NCBI RefSeq assembly: GCF_000314995.1
Contig: NZ_BAEO01000017.1
Location: 1-64,000 of the forward strand
From: Paraglaciecola arctica BSs20135
GTDB lineage: Bacteria; Pseudomonadota; Gammaproteobacteria; Enterobacterales; Alteromonadaceae
Direction: 5' to 3'
DNA: 64,000 nt
Positions 44,590 through 54,169 of this stretch are shown piece by piece (position 1 is the first letter of the stretch; each line of letters starts with the position of its first letter). Below the pieces are notes generated by a model, which worked only from the letters and a program-made list of their open reading frames with translations, had not been told where the DNA came from and ran no database searches. Both the position numbers and the translations under genes were made by a program.

Positions 44590-46368
44590 TATTAACGTTT
44601 TTCGTGTATCTGCAGGATCGATCACAGCATCAATTTCCAGTACACTGGCCACTTCTTGAGCTTGGCCTTTTTGATATTGTTCTGCTAACAATTTGTCATA
44701 AAGTGCGGTTCTTGCCGTGGGATCCTGCACTTCTGCCAGTTCTTTTTTAAAACCCAGTTTAACCGCACCTTCTAGACCCATGGCGCCAAATTCTCCTGTA
44801 GGCCAAGCGATAGTGTAACTCGGTTGACTAGTATTTCCGCCCAACAAAGCTTGCGCGCCTAAGCCATAACACTTTCTTAAAACCACTGCGACTAATGGCA
44901 CAGTAAGTTGGCTACCCGCAACAAATAATTGAGAAAGCCTACGCACTGCTCCTTTGTCTTCATGCTCTGGCCCCACCATAAATCCAGGGGTGTCACAGAG
45001 CACCACCAAAGGAATAGAAAACTGTTGGCAAAGATGCATAAATTGACTGGCCTTTTCACCTGCATCGACATCAATGGCACCACCTAACACTTTGCAATTA
45101 CTGGCGATCACTCCCACTGGCTGCCCTTGCAAATGTATAAAACCAGTAATAATAGCTGCGCCAAATTGGGCTTTGATTTCAGTAAAAGAATCGCTGTCTG
45201 CAACAACATTAATTATGTCTTTAACGTCATACACAAAACGTCTATCTTCGGGTAAAACATGATTTAGTGTTTTTTGGTCTGCAAATGAACACTCATGCCC
45301 ATCTTTCAATGGCCCTTGAAAATACAACAGACATTTCTTTGCCATTTCCGCTGCTTGTTTTTCATTTTTCACCAAGATATCAATTACACCATTTTTGGCC
45401 TGTTTAGCGCTGGGGCCAATATCAGTGGGTTTAACCACCCCCAACCCACCGCCTTCAATCATAGCGGGACCAGCCATACCTATCCACGAAGCTTGGGTAG
45501 CAATAGTGATGTCTGCAGCGCCAAATAACGCGGCGTTACCGGCAAAACAATACCCATTTGCAACAGAAATGCGCGGCACCTTTCCTTGTAAACTCGCCCA
45601 AGTGGCAAAAGATTGGCACTGCAGGCCTGAATTCACAGTAGTGATGTCTGTATCACCTGGACGACCGCCGCCGCCTTCAGTAAACATAATTACCGGATAT
45701 TTTTTTTCTGCCGCTACTGCCAACATGCGATCTAATTTTAAATGATGAAAATATCCCTGAGTGCCCGCTAAGACACTGTAATCATTGATCACTATGGCCG
45801 CCTGAGAATTTTCTTCCGCGACTAAACTTTGATTAACTCGCCCTACTCCAGTGATAACACCGTCAGCGGCAGTAGCCGATTTCAAATCATCATAGTCGCG
45901 GCGTAACCGCTGTGCAGCTACCGCCATTTGTCCATATTCCACAAAACCGTCGATAGGACATAGGTTTTGTAAATTTTCTCTGGCAGTTAAATAACCTTTT
46001 TGATGGCGCTTTTGTTGTTGCTCAATTCTTTGTTCATCAAGTGTCAGTGCTGCTCTGCTTCGCAGCTCGTCTAATAATCTTTGATTTGTACTGTTAGTGT
46101 TTAACACTTTTTCGGTTTGAGTATGACTAGCCCCATCTCCATGTATATCCACCAAGGGCATACCCACAGAACATTCATCTCCAACTTGGACAAAAACTTC
46201 GCTTACTTTCCCCGAGGCTTCTGCACACAGAGTAGTTTGCATTTTCATGGCTTCGATTATTACCATTGGCTGATCCAAGTTTACTCGCTCATTTTGGTTG
46301 ACTAAAACAGCTACAACAGATCCTACATTGGGCGCATATGATGTATGAATTGGGGGCATAAAAGACAC
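44572..46368 (-). CDS. Biotin-carrier/carboxyltransferase fusion (acyl-CoA carboxylase type)
   Basis: A 598-residue protein. Residues about 8-75 are a biotinyl domain with the attachment site IEAMKMQ (Lys about 42). After a linker, residues about 115-598 are an acyl-CoA carboxyltransferase of the PccB/AccD5 type, with FTEGGGGRPGDTD, GYCFAGNAALFG, GPAMIEGGGLGV and CDTPGFMVGPEHE. It would move CO2 from biotin to an acyl-CoA. Its biotin carboxylase partner is missing: none is adjacent or in the window, although larger relatives carry it N-terminally. Either the partner is elsewhere or the enzyme borrows AccC. Confidence 0.85.
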   Translation of the reverse strand: MSFMPPIHTSYAPNVGSVVAVLVNQNERVNLDQPMVIIEAMKMQTTLCAEASGKVSEVFVQVGDECSVGMPLVDIHGDGASHTQTEKVLNTNSTNQRLLDELRSRAALTLDEQRIEQQQKRHQKGYLTARENLQNLCPIDGFVEYGQMAVAAQRLRRDYDDLKSATAADGVITGVGRVNQSLVAEENSQAAIVINDYSVLAGTQGYFHHLKLDRMLAVAAEKKYPVIMFTEGGGGRPGDTDITTVNSGLQCQSFATWASLQGKVPRISVANGYCFAGNAALFGAADITIATQASWIGMAGPAMIEGGGLGVVKPTDIGPSAKQAKNGVIDILVKNEKQAAEMAKKCLLYFQGPLKDGHECSFADQKTLNHVLPEDRRFVYDVKDIINVVADSDSFTEIKAQFGAAIITGFIHLQGQPVGVIASNCKVLGGAIDVDAGEKASQFMHLCQQFSIPLVVLCDTPGFMVGPEHEDKGAVRRLSQLFVAGSQLTVPLVAVVLRKCYGLGAQALLGGNTSQPSYTIAWPTGEFGAMGLEGAVKLGFKKELAEVQDPTARTALYDKLLAEQYQKGQAQEVASVLEIDAVIDPADTRKTLILALLG

Positions 46369-46506
46369 CTTAAAATTATCAAATTATCTCATACTACCAT
46401 CGACTGGCAAGTTTCGCTCCGCCCAAAATAATGTGAGTTAGAAACTAAAGCTCACAAGACAGGTTAAAAAATATCCCTTGACAGCTTACAAAAATATTAT
46501 AACAAT

Positions 46507-46524
46507 CATAATGATAGTGATAAT
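46507..46524 (+). promoter_or_regulatory. Possible Fur-box-like hexamers
   Basis: Three consecutive hexamers CATAAT, GATAGT and GATAAT match the GATAAT unit of the Fur recognition array at 5, 5 and 6 of 6 positions. They lie 98 bases before the EAL-protein gene and downstream of a TTGACA at 46477. AT-rich sequence makes chance matches common. Confidence 0.3.
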
Positions 46525-46621
46525 AATAGCTACATTACTCTTGAGTTAATACCTCACAATAATTTGGTGTGTTATTCGATGAAACACTTTTATCGGGTAT
46601 TTGAGTAAAAAGGCAGGCTGT

Positions 46622-48904
46622 ATGTTAGAAAATTTTAAAAACGCCTTTCTAAACTATCTAATGCTTTCAGATGATGAGGGCACATATGGAGGTATAGAAA
46701 GCTGGCGTATTAGTGCGCTACGAATAATGATCATTAGTTGTTATTCACTTTACTCAGTCTTAGCTATTCATTGTGTTATTAAAACACTTGAGGTTGGATA
46801 CTATATCACTCTCCCCGTCATATCATGCTTTTACCTAGTCGGCAGTTTACAGCTTTGGTTGTCAAAATCGCACTATTACCTCAGTGCTTATAGCTTATTA
46901 TTAAGTATTGTATTCGCGGCGGTGTGTATCAATTTAATGGTACAAATACCAACATTAGCGATGTTAGGGCCAGTATTCATTTTTTCTTTGCCCTTAATGG
47001 CATTTGTGCTGCTAGGTTTAAAAGTCGGGATTATTTGCATAATATTCAACATTCTACCTTTCATTACTTTATTAAATGGCTTCCAACTCAATCAATACAT
47101 GGATGAACACGCCTATTCAGAATACGCAAACGCCTATATATTCAGCCTCATCTTTTTATTTTTTAATGTTTGTATTCCTTTAGCAGTGGCTCGCGCTAAT
47201 GTCGCGAACACTCGTTTAAACAAACGTATCACTGAGCAAAATGTCAATTTACAATTACAAAATGATTTTTATAAAACCTTATTTGTTGAGACTGAAATAG
47301 CCAAATTAGTGGTGTGTTCCGATGGGCTAGTTTCTGAGATGAATACAGCTGCCGAGCAATTATTACACTGCAATTTTAAATTACGAACTCAAGCCATACC
47401 TATTTCAGAATTATTTATCGACATGCCAGCCCAAGAAGGAACAAACACTGTAAATTTGACTGTTGCAGGCAGGATGAAAATGTTTAAAATCAGCCGTAGT
47501 GCATTACTCAAAAATAGTTATTATTTTCTTACTATTCAAGATATTACAGCTAAAACCATGTTGCATAAAACCTTGGCAGCACAAAGTCTACTATATCGGA
47601 AACAAAACTTAGACGAAGCGACTCGTTTGCCGAATCGAACTTGGATAGAAGGTCATTTAAAAAGTCGACTAAGTCATTCAGATATAGAATTATGTATTGT
47701 GGCAATCCGTATTAAAAACGCTGAATTTGTCGCCCAAAAGCATGGTTTTCAGACTATGCCGCTAATGATCCGCAATTTAGCCGATCAGTGGTTATCAGAA
47801 ACAAAAGTGCCTTGCCAGTTTGCATCTGTAGAGCCAAACAACTTAACTATTGTTAGTGAATTATCTGACAAAGATGCACAAAGTTTGCTTAAGTCTTTTA
47901 TCGAACAGTTACCTAAAAACGTAATCATTCAAGGAAAAAAAATCCCATTAGATATTCAGTTTGGTATCTCACTTACTGATGGTATAGATGATCCTGAAAA
48001 ACTGGTTAACAAAGCACTATATGCTGCCAATTCTAGTAATCTTGATATTAACTTCTACGATGATTCTAGTCTGGAACGTTTTATTGAACATCAGGAAATT
48101 AATATTCTCTTGAGTGAAGCCATTGTCAACGATGAATTACACATAATGTATCAACCCAAAGTAGAAGGTGATGGGAAATTAATCGGCTTAGAAGCACTAT
48201 TACGATGGAATTCTCCGGTTATTGGTGTGGTATCCCCTGCTGTTTTTATTCCTATTGCAGAAAAGTCAGGGTTAGTAACAAGCCTTACCCGTTGGCTGAT
48301 TAGCAACGTTTGCAAACAAATAAACGAATGGCAACAGGCAAGTGTCGAATTAGTGCCGGTGGCAATCAATATATCTGGTGCAGATCTTGACCAAGATAAT
48401 TTCCATGAACAGCTAATCAAACCTCTAATTGAATACAAAATTAGGCCCCAATTAATAGAACTTGAATTAACAGAATCAGCTAGAAGCATTTCTCATGAGA
48501 AAGCACTTTCAACCATAAATCACTTAGTTAATTGGGGATTTGACATCACAATAGACGACTTTGGAATTGGTTACTCTGGTATATCAAAACTCATTTCCTA
48601 CCCAGTTAAAAAGGTTAAAATTGACCGCCAGTTTATTAAAAACATCGATAAAGATAAGAGAAAAGCACAAGTGATTGAAGCTATCATTGCTATGTGCAGA
48701 GTGTTTAATATTCAAATATTGGCAGAGGGGACTGAAAGTTTTGCCGAGGTAGACACCTTAATCAAATTGGGTTGTCATAATTTTCAAGGTTACGTATTTG
48801 CCAAACCAATGAAAGCAGAAATGGTTAGCCAATTATTATTGATTCAAAATGTGCTGGATTTTAATAAATGTAATCTTGTTGGAATAGTCAGTAAAAACCA
48901 TTAA
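46622..48904 (+). CDS. Membrane EAL-domain c-di-GMP phosphodiesterase with degenerate GGDEF
   Basis: A 760-residue protein. ATG 46622 (MLENFKNAF) follows AGGCAGG; a TTG 21 bases earlier is possible. Six or so N-terminal membrane helices (to about residue 200) precede a PAS-like region and a GGDEF-type domain (about 325-480) whose signature is lost (SVEPNNLTIV at its place), so it should not make c-di-GMP. The EAL domain (about 490-745) is intact: LEALLRWNS, N in AINISG, ELTE, IDDFGIGYS, KIDRQF, AEGTE and FQGY. It is therefore predicted to degrade c-di-GMP. The 3' end overlaps the convergent antiporter gene by 4 bases. Confidence 0.87.
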   Translation: MLENFKNAFLNYLMLSDDEGTYGGIESWRISALRIMIISCYSLYSVLAIHCVIKTLEVGYYITLPVISCFYLVGSLQLWLSKSHYYLSAYSLLLSIVFAAVCINLMVQIPTLAMLGPVFIFSLPLMAFVLLGLKVGIICIIFNILPFITLLNGFQLNQYMDEHAYSEYANAYIFSLIFLFFNVCIPLAVARANVANTRLNKRITEQNVNLQLQNDFYKTLFVETEIAKLVVCSDGLVSEMNTAAEQLLHCNFKLRTQAIPISELFIDMPAQEGTNTVNLTVAGRMKMFKISRSALLKNSYYFLTIQDITAKTMLHKTLAAQSLLYRKQNLDEATRLPNRTWIEGHLKSRLSHSDIELCIVAIRIKNAEFVAQKHGFQTMPLMIRNLADQWLSETKVPCQFASVEPNNLTIVSELSDKDAQSLLKSFIEQLPKNVIIQGKKIPLDIQFGISLTDGIDDPEKLVNKALYAANSSNLDINFYDDSSLERFIEHQEINILLSEAIVNDELHIMYQPKVEGDGKLIGLEALLRWNSPVIGVVSPAVFIPIAEKSGLVTSLTRWLISNVCKQINEWQQASVELVPVAINISGADLDQDNFHEQLIKPLIEYKIRPQLIELELTESARSISHEKALSTINHLVNWGFDITIDDFGIGYSGISKLISYPVKKVKIDRQFIKNIDKDKRKAQVIEAIIAMCRVFNIQILAEGTESFAEVDTLIKLGCHNFQGYVFAKPMKAEMVSQLLLIQNVLDFNKCNLVGIVSKNH

Positions 48905-50874
48905 TCGCCTTCCAGTAAGAATCGCTCAGCTCGCTCTACTTTGTGTGGTTTAGCTGCGATCACAATCACATCACCTACTACTAAAACCATGTTTTCGTCA
49001 GGCTCTGCTAGTTCAAGGTTATCTCTTCTTAATCCTTTAACATTAACCTTCCATTGTTGCAGGTTCAGTTGCAGTAAAGATTTACCCACAGCATAGGCAT
49101 CTTCTGTCAAAATAACCGCATGCATAAATTTCAACTTGTCTTGTTCGACGTAATCAAGCTCAGTGGTTTCACCGGGGAAAAAACCGTGCATATTGGCATA
49201 ATGCCCCTTACGCTCTTTGCGCACTCGTTTGAGTATTCGAGACATAGGCACACCAGATAATTGTAATACCTGTGTCACTAACATCAGACTACCCTCAAGA
49301 ATTTCCGGCACCACCTGTGATGCCCCTGCTGCTAGCAATTCTTCCATGCGATAGTCTTTTCTGGTTCTGACCACGACTGGCAAGTCGGGATATAGACTTT
49401 TAATTAAATGAATAACACTTATGGCTTTTTCATGTTGATCAAAGGTAATCAGCACCAATTTAGCTCGTTCAATACCCACAGTGCGCAATATATCTTTTTG
49501 TTTTACATCGCCAAAATACACAGGTTCGCCTGCATTTTGACTCTCTTGCACACGAATAGGATCAGCATCAACCACCATGTAGGGAATAGCTTCAATCTTT
49601 AATAAGCGACTAACCGATTGACCCACACGACCAAAACCAAAAATCAGAACGTGATCAGTCAGTTGATGGTCTTGCACTGAAATCTGTTCTAATCCTTTTA
49701 CATTAGGCGTCACTTCAGGACTGATGGCTTTGGCAATTTGGGGACTTTTATCGACCAACCAAGGTGTAATGGCCATACTCATCACCCCAATAGTCAATAA
49801 CAACGAACCTTGCTCTGAGTTTAAAATAGCGTGATCCACAGCCAGTGCTGCTAACACAAACCCAAACTCGCCCATTTGACAAAGTTTAAGCCCGGCAGCC
49901 CATGCATCTTGTTTACCTAATTTAAAGATCTCAGCAGAGATCCGGATCAGCACGACTTTGAGCAAAACAATAACCACCAAACCCAATAACGCCCAATGTA
50001 TCTGGTCTGGTAAATTATGCGGTACTAGGCGCATACCTATTGTAATAAAAAATAGCCCCATCAGAATATCCCTAAAGGGCCTAATATCAGCTTCTAATTG
50101 ATATTTATACTTACTCTCTCCCAACATCATTCCAGCTAAAAATGCACCTAACGCCATGGATAAACCAAAAGAAAAAGCCAAACCAGCGGCCATTAAAGCC
50201 ACCAATATAGTCGTCAAGACAAAGAGTTCATCGGTTCTAGTACTAGCCACTTCTCTAAATACTTTAGGTAGTATCCATTTACCGACAGAAAGCAAAATAC
50301 CCACCACTAATAAACCTTTTAGAAAGGCCAGTAAAATAGCAATGCCTAAACTTTGTTCAGAATCAGCAGCCAACAAAGGCACCAATATAAGCAAAGGCAC
50401 AACAGCCAGATCTTGAAGTAATAAAATGCTCACCGCAATTTGCGCGCGAGTGGTATTCAATATCCCCAAATCACTGGTTTGTTTAATCACTATGGCGGTT
50501 GACGACAATGCTATAATACTGCCTATTACCAAGGAGGCTTTACCATCAAAACCCAATAACAAGGCAATGCCCATAAACACTAATGTGGTCAATACCATCT
50601 GGGCTAACCCCACGCCAAATACCAAATGACGCATGGCTAACATTTTGGGGAGTGAAAACTCCAGTCCCAATGAAAACAACAAAAAAACGATCCCCAATTC
50701 CGCAAAGTTTTGCATATCTTCGGGGTGTTCAAATAATGCGAGCAGATCAGGACCCGCCAAAATGCCACAAAATAGGTAGGCCAGAATAGGCGGTAAATTA
50801 ATACGTTTAAATAACCAAACAGTTATCACCGCTACAGCCATTAAAATAACAATATTGCCTAGATTTCCGTGCAT
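48901..50874 (-). CDS. CPA2-family cation:proton antiporter with RCK domains (KefB/KefC-like)
   Basis: A 657-residue protein. Residues 1 to about 380 form the roughly 12-helix Na/K:H exchanger domain (LFCGILAGPDLLALF, ALSSTAIVIKQTSD, LGAFLAGMMLGES). A TrkA-N/RCK domain (about 405-520; FGFGRVGQSVSRLL and the acidic end of strand 2 in VVDADP) and a TrkA-C domain (to 657) follow. Relatives are glutathione-gated or nucleotide-gated potassium efflux systems. No KefF/KefG partner adjoins, so YbaL-like or plain KefB-like roles remain open. Confidence 0.9.
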   Translation of the reverse strand: MHGNLGNIVILMAVAVITVWLFKRINLPPILAYLFCGILAGPDLLALFEHPEDMQNFAELGIVFLLFSLGLEFSLPKMLAMRHLVFGVGLAQMVLTTLVFMGIALLLGFDGKASLVIGSIIALSSTAIVIKQTSDLGILNTTRAQIAVSILLLQDLAVVPLLILVPLLAADSEQSLGIAILLAFLKGLLVVGILLSVGKWILPKVFREVASTRTDELFVLTTILVALMAAGLAFSFGLSMALGAFLAGMMLGESKYKYQLEADIRPFRDILMGLFFITIGMRLVPHNLPDQIHWALLGLVVIVLLKVVLIRISAEIFKLGKQDAWAAGLKLCQMGEFGFVLAALAVDHAILNSEQGSLLLTIGVMSMAITPWLVDKSPQIAKAISPEVTPNVKGLEQISVQDHQLTDHVLIFGFGRVGQSVSRLLKIEAIPYMVVDADPIRVQESQNAGEPVYFGDVKQKDILRTVGIERAKLVLITFDQHEKAISVIHLIKSLYPDLPVVVRTRKDYRMEELLAAGASQVVPEILEGSLMLVTQVLQLSGVPMSRILKRVRKERKGHYANMHGFFPGETTELDYVEQDKLKFMHAVILTEDAYAVGKSLLQLNLQQWKVNVKGLRRDNLELAEPDENMVLVVGDVIVIAAKPHKVERAERFLLEGD

Positions 50875-50982
50875 ATTCAGTTATTACCTTTGATTGCCAT
50901 CCGCTAGGCACAATATTTGCTTATCCTAATCAAGACTCATTTTTTGTATAGTAATTCGCCATTTATTTGGCAGGAGAAACCG

Positions 50983-51885
50983 TTGGAACAACTTACCCAG
51001 TTATACGACGCAAACGTCGCTGATCCTTACTTCAGTATTGAAGAATCTAACCATGATCAGAATCAAGGGTTAACCCAAAGTCAGCTTAATAAATTCATCC
51101 AAAAATTGCTTACAACTATAGACTTATCCAAGCTGACTGAATTATATTTTCAGCAGTTAGAAAACACCCTACCGCTGTCTGAACTAAAAATCCAGTTCGA
51201 AGATAACCGAGTTACATTTGGTAAAAGAGCAAAAAATTCACATTCAAAAACCTTAAATTGTATACAAATGGGTAATACAGTTGCCCAAATGAATTATTCA
51301 TTTACGCAACCCTTGTCGTTAAGGGATTGGCAAATCGTACAACAAATGCATATTAATTTTTGTAGTCCCTTTAAGAACGCCTTAGAACACCACAAAATTA
51401 AGCAATTTGCCATGAAGGACTATTTAACGTCTTTAGGCAATAGAGCCAGTTACAACGAAACTATGATCCGCTTAGCGAATCAATCACAAAGGCGTCATCA
51501 ACCCTTTGGTTTGCTGGTGTTGGATATGGATAATTTTAAACAAGTTAATGATATCCATGGGCATCAAGTAGGCGATAAAGTATTGATGGCTTGTGCAGAT
51601 ACTATTTTGCATAGTCTTAGAGAGTCAGATTTTGCGTTTAGATTTGGTGGTGATGAATTCTGCTGCTTGTTACCTGATGCAGACAACCAGACCAACAACT
51701 TGATTGCAGAACGTATCCGCAGTGCCATCGAATCACATCCGTTGCTACAACAACATAAGATATCTTGCAGTATTGGTAGTGCGACTTATCAAGAGCATGA
51801 TTCACAAATAGGTATTTTTTCGCGAGCAGACGAAGCACTATATACGGCCAAACAAGCGGGAAAAAACTGTACAAGAGCTGCTTAG
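50983..51885 (+). CDS. Diguanylate cyclase (GGDEF, with inhibitory site)
   Basis: A 300-residue cytosolic protein from a TTG codon at 50983, chosen because AGGAG lies 8 bases upstream; an in-frame ATG at 50917 has no ribosome site. The N-terminal 140 residues are an unassigned sensor region. The GGDEF domain (about 145-300) is complete: DYLTSLGNRASYNE, LDMDNFKQVND, RFGGDEF and the C-terminal DEALYTAKQAGKN. RESD five residues before GGDEF is a canonical RxxD inhibitory site. It should synthesise c-di-GMP with product feedback. A terminator follows. Confidence 0.9.
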   Translation: MEQLTQLYDANVADPYFSIEESNHDQNQGLTQSQLNKFIQKLLTTIDLSKLTELYFQQLENTLPLSELKIQFEDNRVTFGKRAKNSHSKTLNCIQMGNTVAQMNYSFTQPLSLRDWQIVQQMHINFCSPFKNALEHHKIKQFAMKDYLTSLGNRASYNETMIRLANQSQRRHQPFGLLVLDMDNFKQVNDIHGHQVGDKVLMACADTILHSLRESDFAFRFGGDEFCCLLPDADNQTNNLIAERIRSAIESHPLLQQHKISCSIGSATYQEHDSQIGIFSRADEALYTAKQAGKNCTRAA

Positions 51886-51958
51886 GAAGATAATTGCAGG
51901 CGATGCTTAAAACGGCAATGCTTTGCCGACCAATCAGACTTAATCCCTAGAAACTAAA

Positions 51959-51985
51959 AAACCATGCTCGACAGCATGGCTTTTC
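51959..51985 (+). terminator. Intrinsic terminator after the GGDEF gene
   Basis: CCATGCT and AGCATGG (51962-51979) pair around CGAC, preceded by an A-run and followed by CTTTT. It serves the convergent pair on either side. A second hairpin CGGCAA/TTGCCG lies at about 51913-51928. Confidence 0.78.
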
Positions 51986-52013
51986 GCACACAATTAATTA
52001 ATTTGGACTCGGG

Positions 52014-53207
52014 TTATCTAAACAACACTTTCTCTTGATTAAACCAATACACACAAAATGCAAACAACGCACCTGCAATAATCACCGTTGAACCAAAGAT
52101 CGCGAATAATTGATAGTAGTCCATAGTGCCTTTCACCAATTCTTTCATGGCCAGTGAAACGTTAGTTATCGGCACCCAAGCCCAACCACCTTTTAATTCT
52201 ACCCCGGGTAATAGAGCCAACATAATAGGTACGATAACCAAAATAGTCATAGGGCCCATATAACTTTGTGCCTCTTTAAAACTTTTGGCATAGATAGAAA
52301 TGCTCAGCAATACCGCTGCAAAGATTGCCACCACAGGCACCAACATTAGAAAGATAAGTAGGAAATCAAGCATCGCTATCTGAGCCATAAAATCAGCCAC
52401 AAATTTGATTGCCATACCTTGACTTAAAACTAGGCCCCAAATCACCATACTGGCTACGGTAATCATCGCGGTCATAGTGCCAGCAAAAGCAATAGTTAAA
52501 AATTTACCCATTACAATTTTGTTTCGGTCGATGGGCGAGATCAATAAAGTCTCAAGTGTGCCGCGCTCTTTTTCCCCTGCGCCAATATCGGTAGCCGGAG
52601 CCATTGCGCCTGTTAAACAAATGATAAACAACAAATAAGGCAACATCCCTCCTATTTTTTCGCCCCAGTTTTCTCGATCATCTGCGGTATTCACTTTCTC
52701 CAAGACTATAGGTTCTATCAGAGCATTTTGTTGTGCTTCATCTAATCCCAAACTCGAAAAAGCGCTTTGTTGAAACAACTCTGACTGACTTTTAACTATT
52801 TCATTTACCCGTCTGTAGACGAGGTTTAGCCCAGCATCGTTGAAATGCAGCTTAACGTTAGCCTGGCCATTTTTTAGTACCTCGCTAGAATAATTTTCAG
52901 GTATCTGCAGCACAAAATCGACAGTATCATTACGAATTACCGAGGTGTAATCGGCATTTTCTGCAATTTCGATAAGGTTAAACTTATCTGGTTGTTGCAG
53001 CTCTTTAACAATATCAGGTGCATATTGACCACCTACCAAAGCATAATTGAGTACTTGGGTTTCAGCTTTATCAATGGCTTGTTTACTCACAAAACCCACA
53101 ATGCCAAAAATCAACGGGAAAATTAATAACGGCAGTGCAATCATAAAAAATAATGTTTTACGGTCGCGAAGTAATTCTTTGATCTCTTTTTTAAATACTA
53201 ACCACAT
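52014..53207 (-). CDS. ABC transporter permease, NatB-like
   Basis: A 397-residue ABC-2 type permease. An N-terminal helix (KTLFFMIALPLLIFPLIFG) is followed by a large external domain (about residues 45-170), then five or six C-terminal helices. GAGEKERGTLETLLISP is the conserved cytosolic coupling motif of NatB/YhaP-like exporters. It pairs with the ATPase gene 12 bases upstream, and the two resemble NatAB sodium exporters, though many such pairs export other compounds. The substrate cannot be fixed from sequence. Confidence 0.85.
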   Translation of the reverse strand: MWLVFKKEIKELLRDRKTLFFMIALPLLIFPLIFGIVGFVSKQAIDKAETQVLNYALVGGQYAPDIVKELQQPDKFNLIEIAENADYTSVIRNDTVDFVLQIPENYSSEVLKNGQANVKLHFNDAGLNLVYRRVNEIVKSQSELFQQSAFSSLGLDEAQQNALIEPIVLEKVNTADDRENWGEKIGGMLPYLLFIICLTGAMAPATDIGAGEKERGTLETLLISPIDRNKIVMGKFLTIAFAGTMTAMITVASMVIWGLVLSQGMAIKFVADFMAQIAMLDFLLIFLMLVPVVAIFAAVLLSISIYAKSFKEAQSYMGPMTILVIVPIMLALLPGVELKGGWAWVPITNVSLAMKELVKGTMDYYQLFAIFGSTVIIAGALFAFCVYWFNQEKVLFR

Positions 53208-53219
53208 AGTTTAGTCTCC

Positions 53220-54005
53220 TTATTCGCTAGTCGTTGATTGAATGGCAGCCATAAAAGACTGGTGCAAAGAGCCTTCAGCGAGGGCTTTAAAGCTGGCGAT
53301 ATCACCATCAAACATAGTACAGCCTTGATCGATAACGGTTACTTTGTCACATAACTCTTCTACTTCATCCAAATGATGTGTCGAGAAAATGACGGGGGTA
53401 CCCTGCTCTTTCAAGCCGCGAATAAATTCCAATACCGTTTGCGTGGCCATAATATCAAGACCCGTTGTGGGCTCATCCAAAATAACCAATTCAGGTGAAT
53501 GCACCACAGCACGAGCGATTGCTGTTTTTTGTTTCATACCTGTAGAAAAATTTTCCGATCGTCGGTCTAAAAAGTTATGCATATCCAACAGGTCAGCCAA
53601 CTCTTTTATGCGACTGGCGATAGACTCTTCACTCATGCCATGCAACTGACCAAAATAATGAATATTTTCACGCCCCGTTAGACGACCATATAAACCAGTG
53701 GAGCCTGATAAAAATCCTATCTTTTTGCGGGCGATGACAGGATTAGTTAACACGTTGTCACCGTCAATTTCTACGCTACCACCATCAGGTTTGAGTGCAG
53801 TGGATAACATGCGTAAAGTAGTGGTTTTACCCGCACCATTAGGACCAAGTAACCCTAATACCTGACCTTTTTGACAGGTAAAAGACACATCTTGTACTGA
53901 ATGAAAAAAGCGCCCTTTTAATCTCGGATCTTTTTTCTCTTGCTCACTGAGCTTTTTAGGATTTTCCACAGCGAATTTTTTCGCCAGTTGTTTTATTTCT
54001 ATCAT
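53220..54005 (-). CDS. ABC transporter ATP-binding protein, NatA-like
   Basis: A 261-residue ATPase of the ABC-2 exporter class: Walker A GPNGAGKTT (about residue 55), Q-loop region GFLSGSTGLYGRLT, signature FSTGMKQKTAIAR, Walker B LVILDEPTTGLD and the switch His in FSTHHLDEVE. The GFLSGSTGLYGRLT segment is characteristic of NatA. It forms an operon with the permease downstream and likely drives export of sodium or a small toxic compound. Confidence 0.88.
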   Translation of the reverse strand: MIEIKQLAKKFAVENPKKLSEQEKKDPRLKGRFFHSVQDVSFTCQKGQVLGLLGPNGAGKTTTLRMLSTALKPDGGSVEIDGDNVLTNPVIARKKIGFLSGSTGLYGRLTGRENIHYFGQLHGMSEESIASRIKELADLLDMHNFLDRRSENFSTGMKQKTAIARAVVHSPELVILDEPTTGLDIMATQTVLEFIRGLKEQGTPVIFSTHHLDEVEELCDKVTVIDQGCTMFDGDIASFKALAEGSLHQSFMAAIQSTTSE

Positions 54006-54169
54006 TCCGTTTTCCTAGTTAGTGACAACCTTATGGGTATAGTCTCTGAATTTTGTGATTTATTACATGCGCCAGAGAAAAAAAATATGTAACAATATCC
54101 AATTCGCTCAGACTAGCGTAATAACAAGTCAAAATGGTCGTACACAAAAGAATTATTAAGGAGAGTTAA

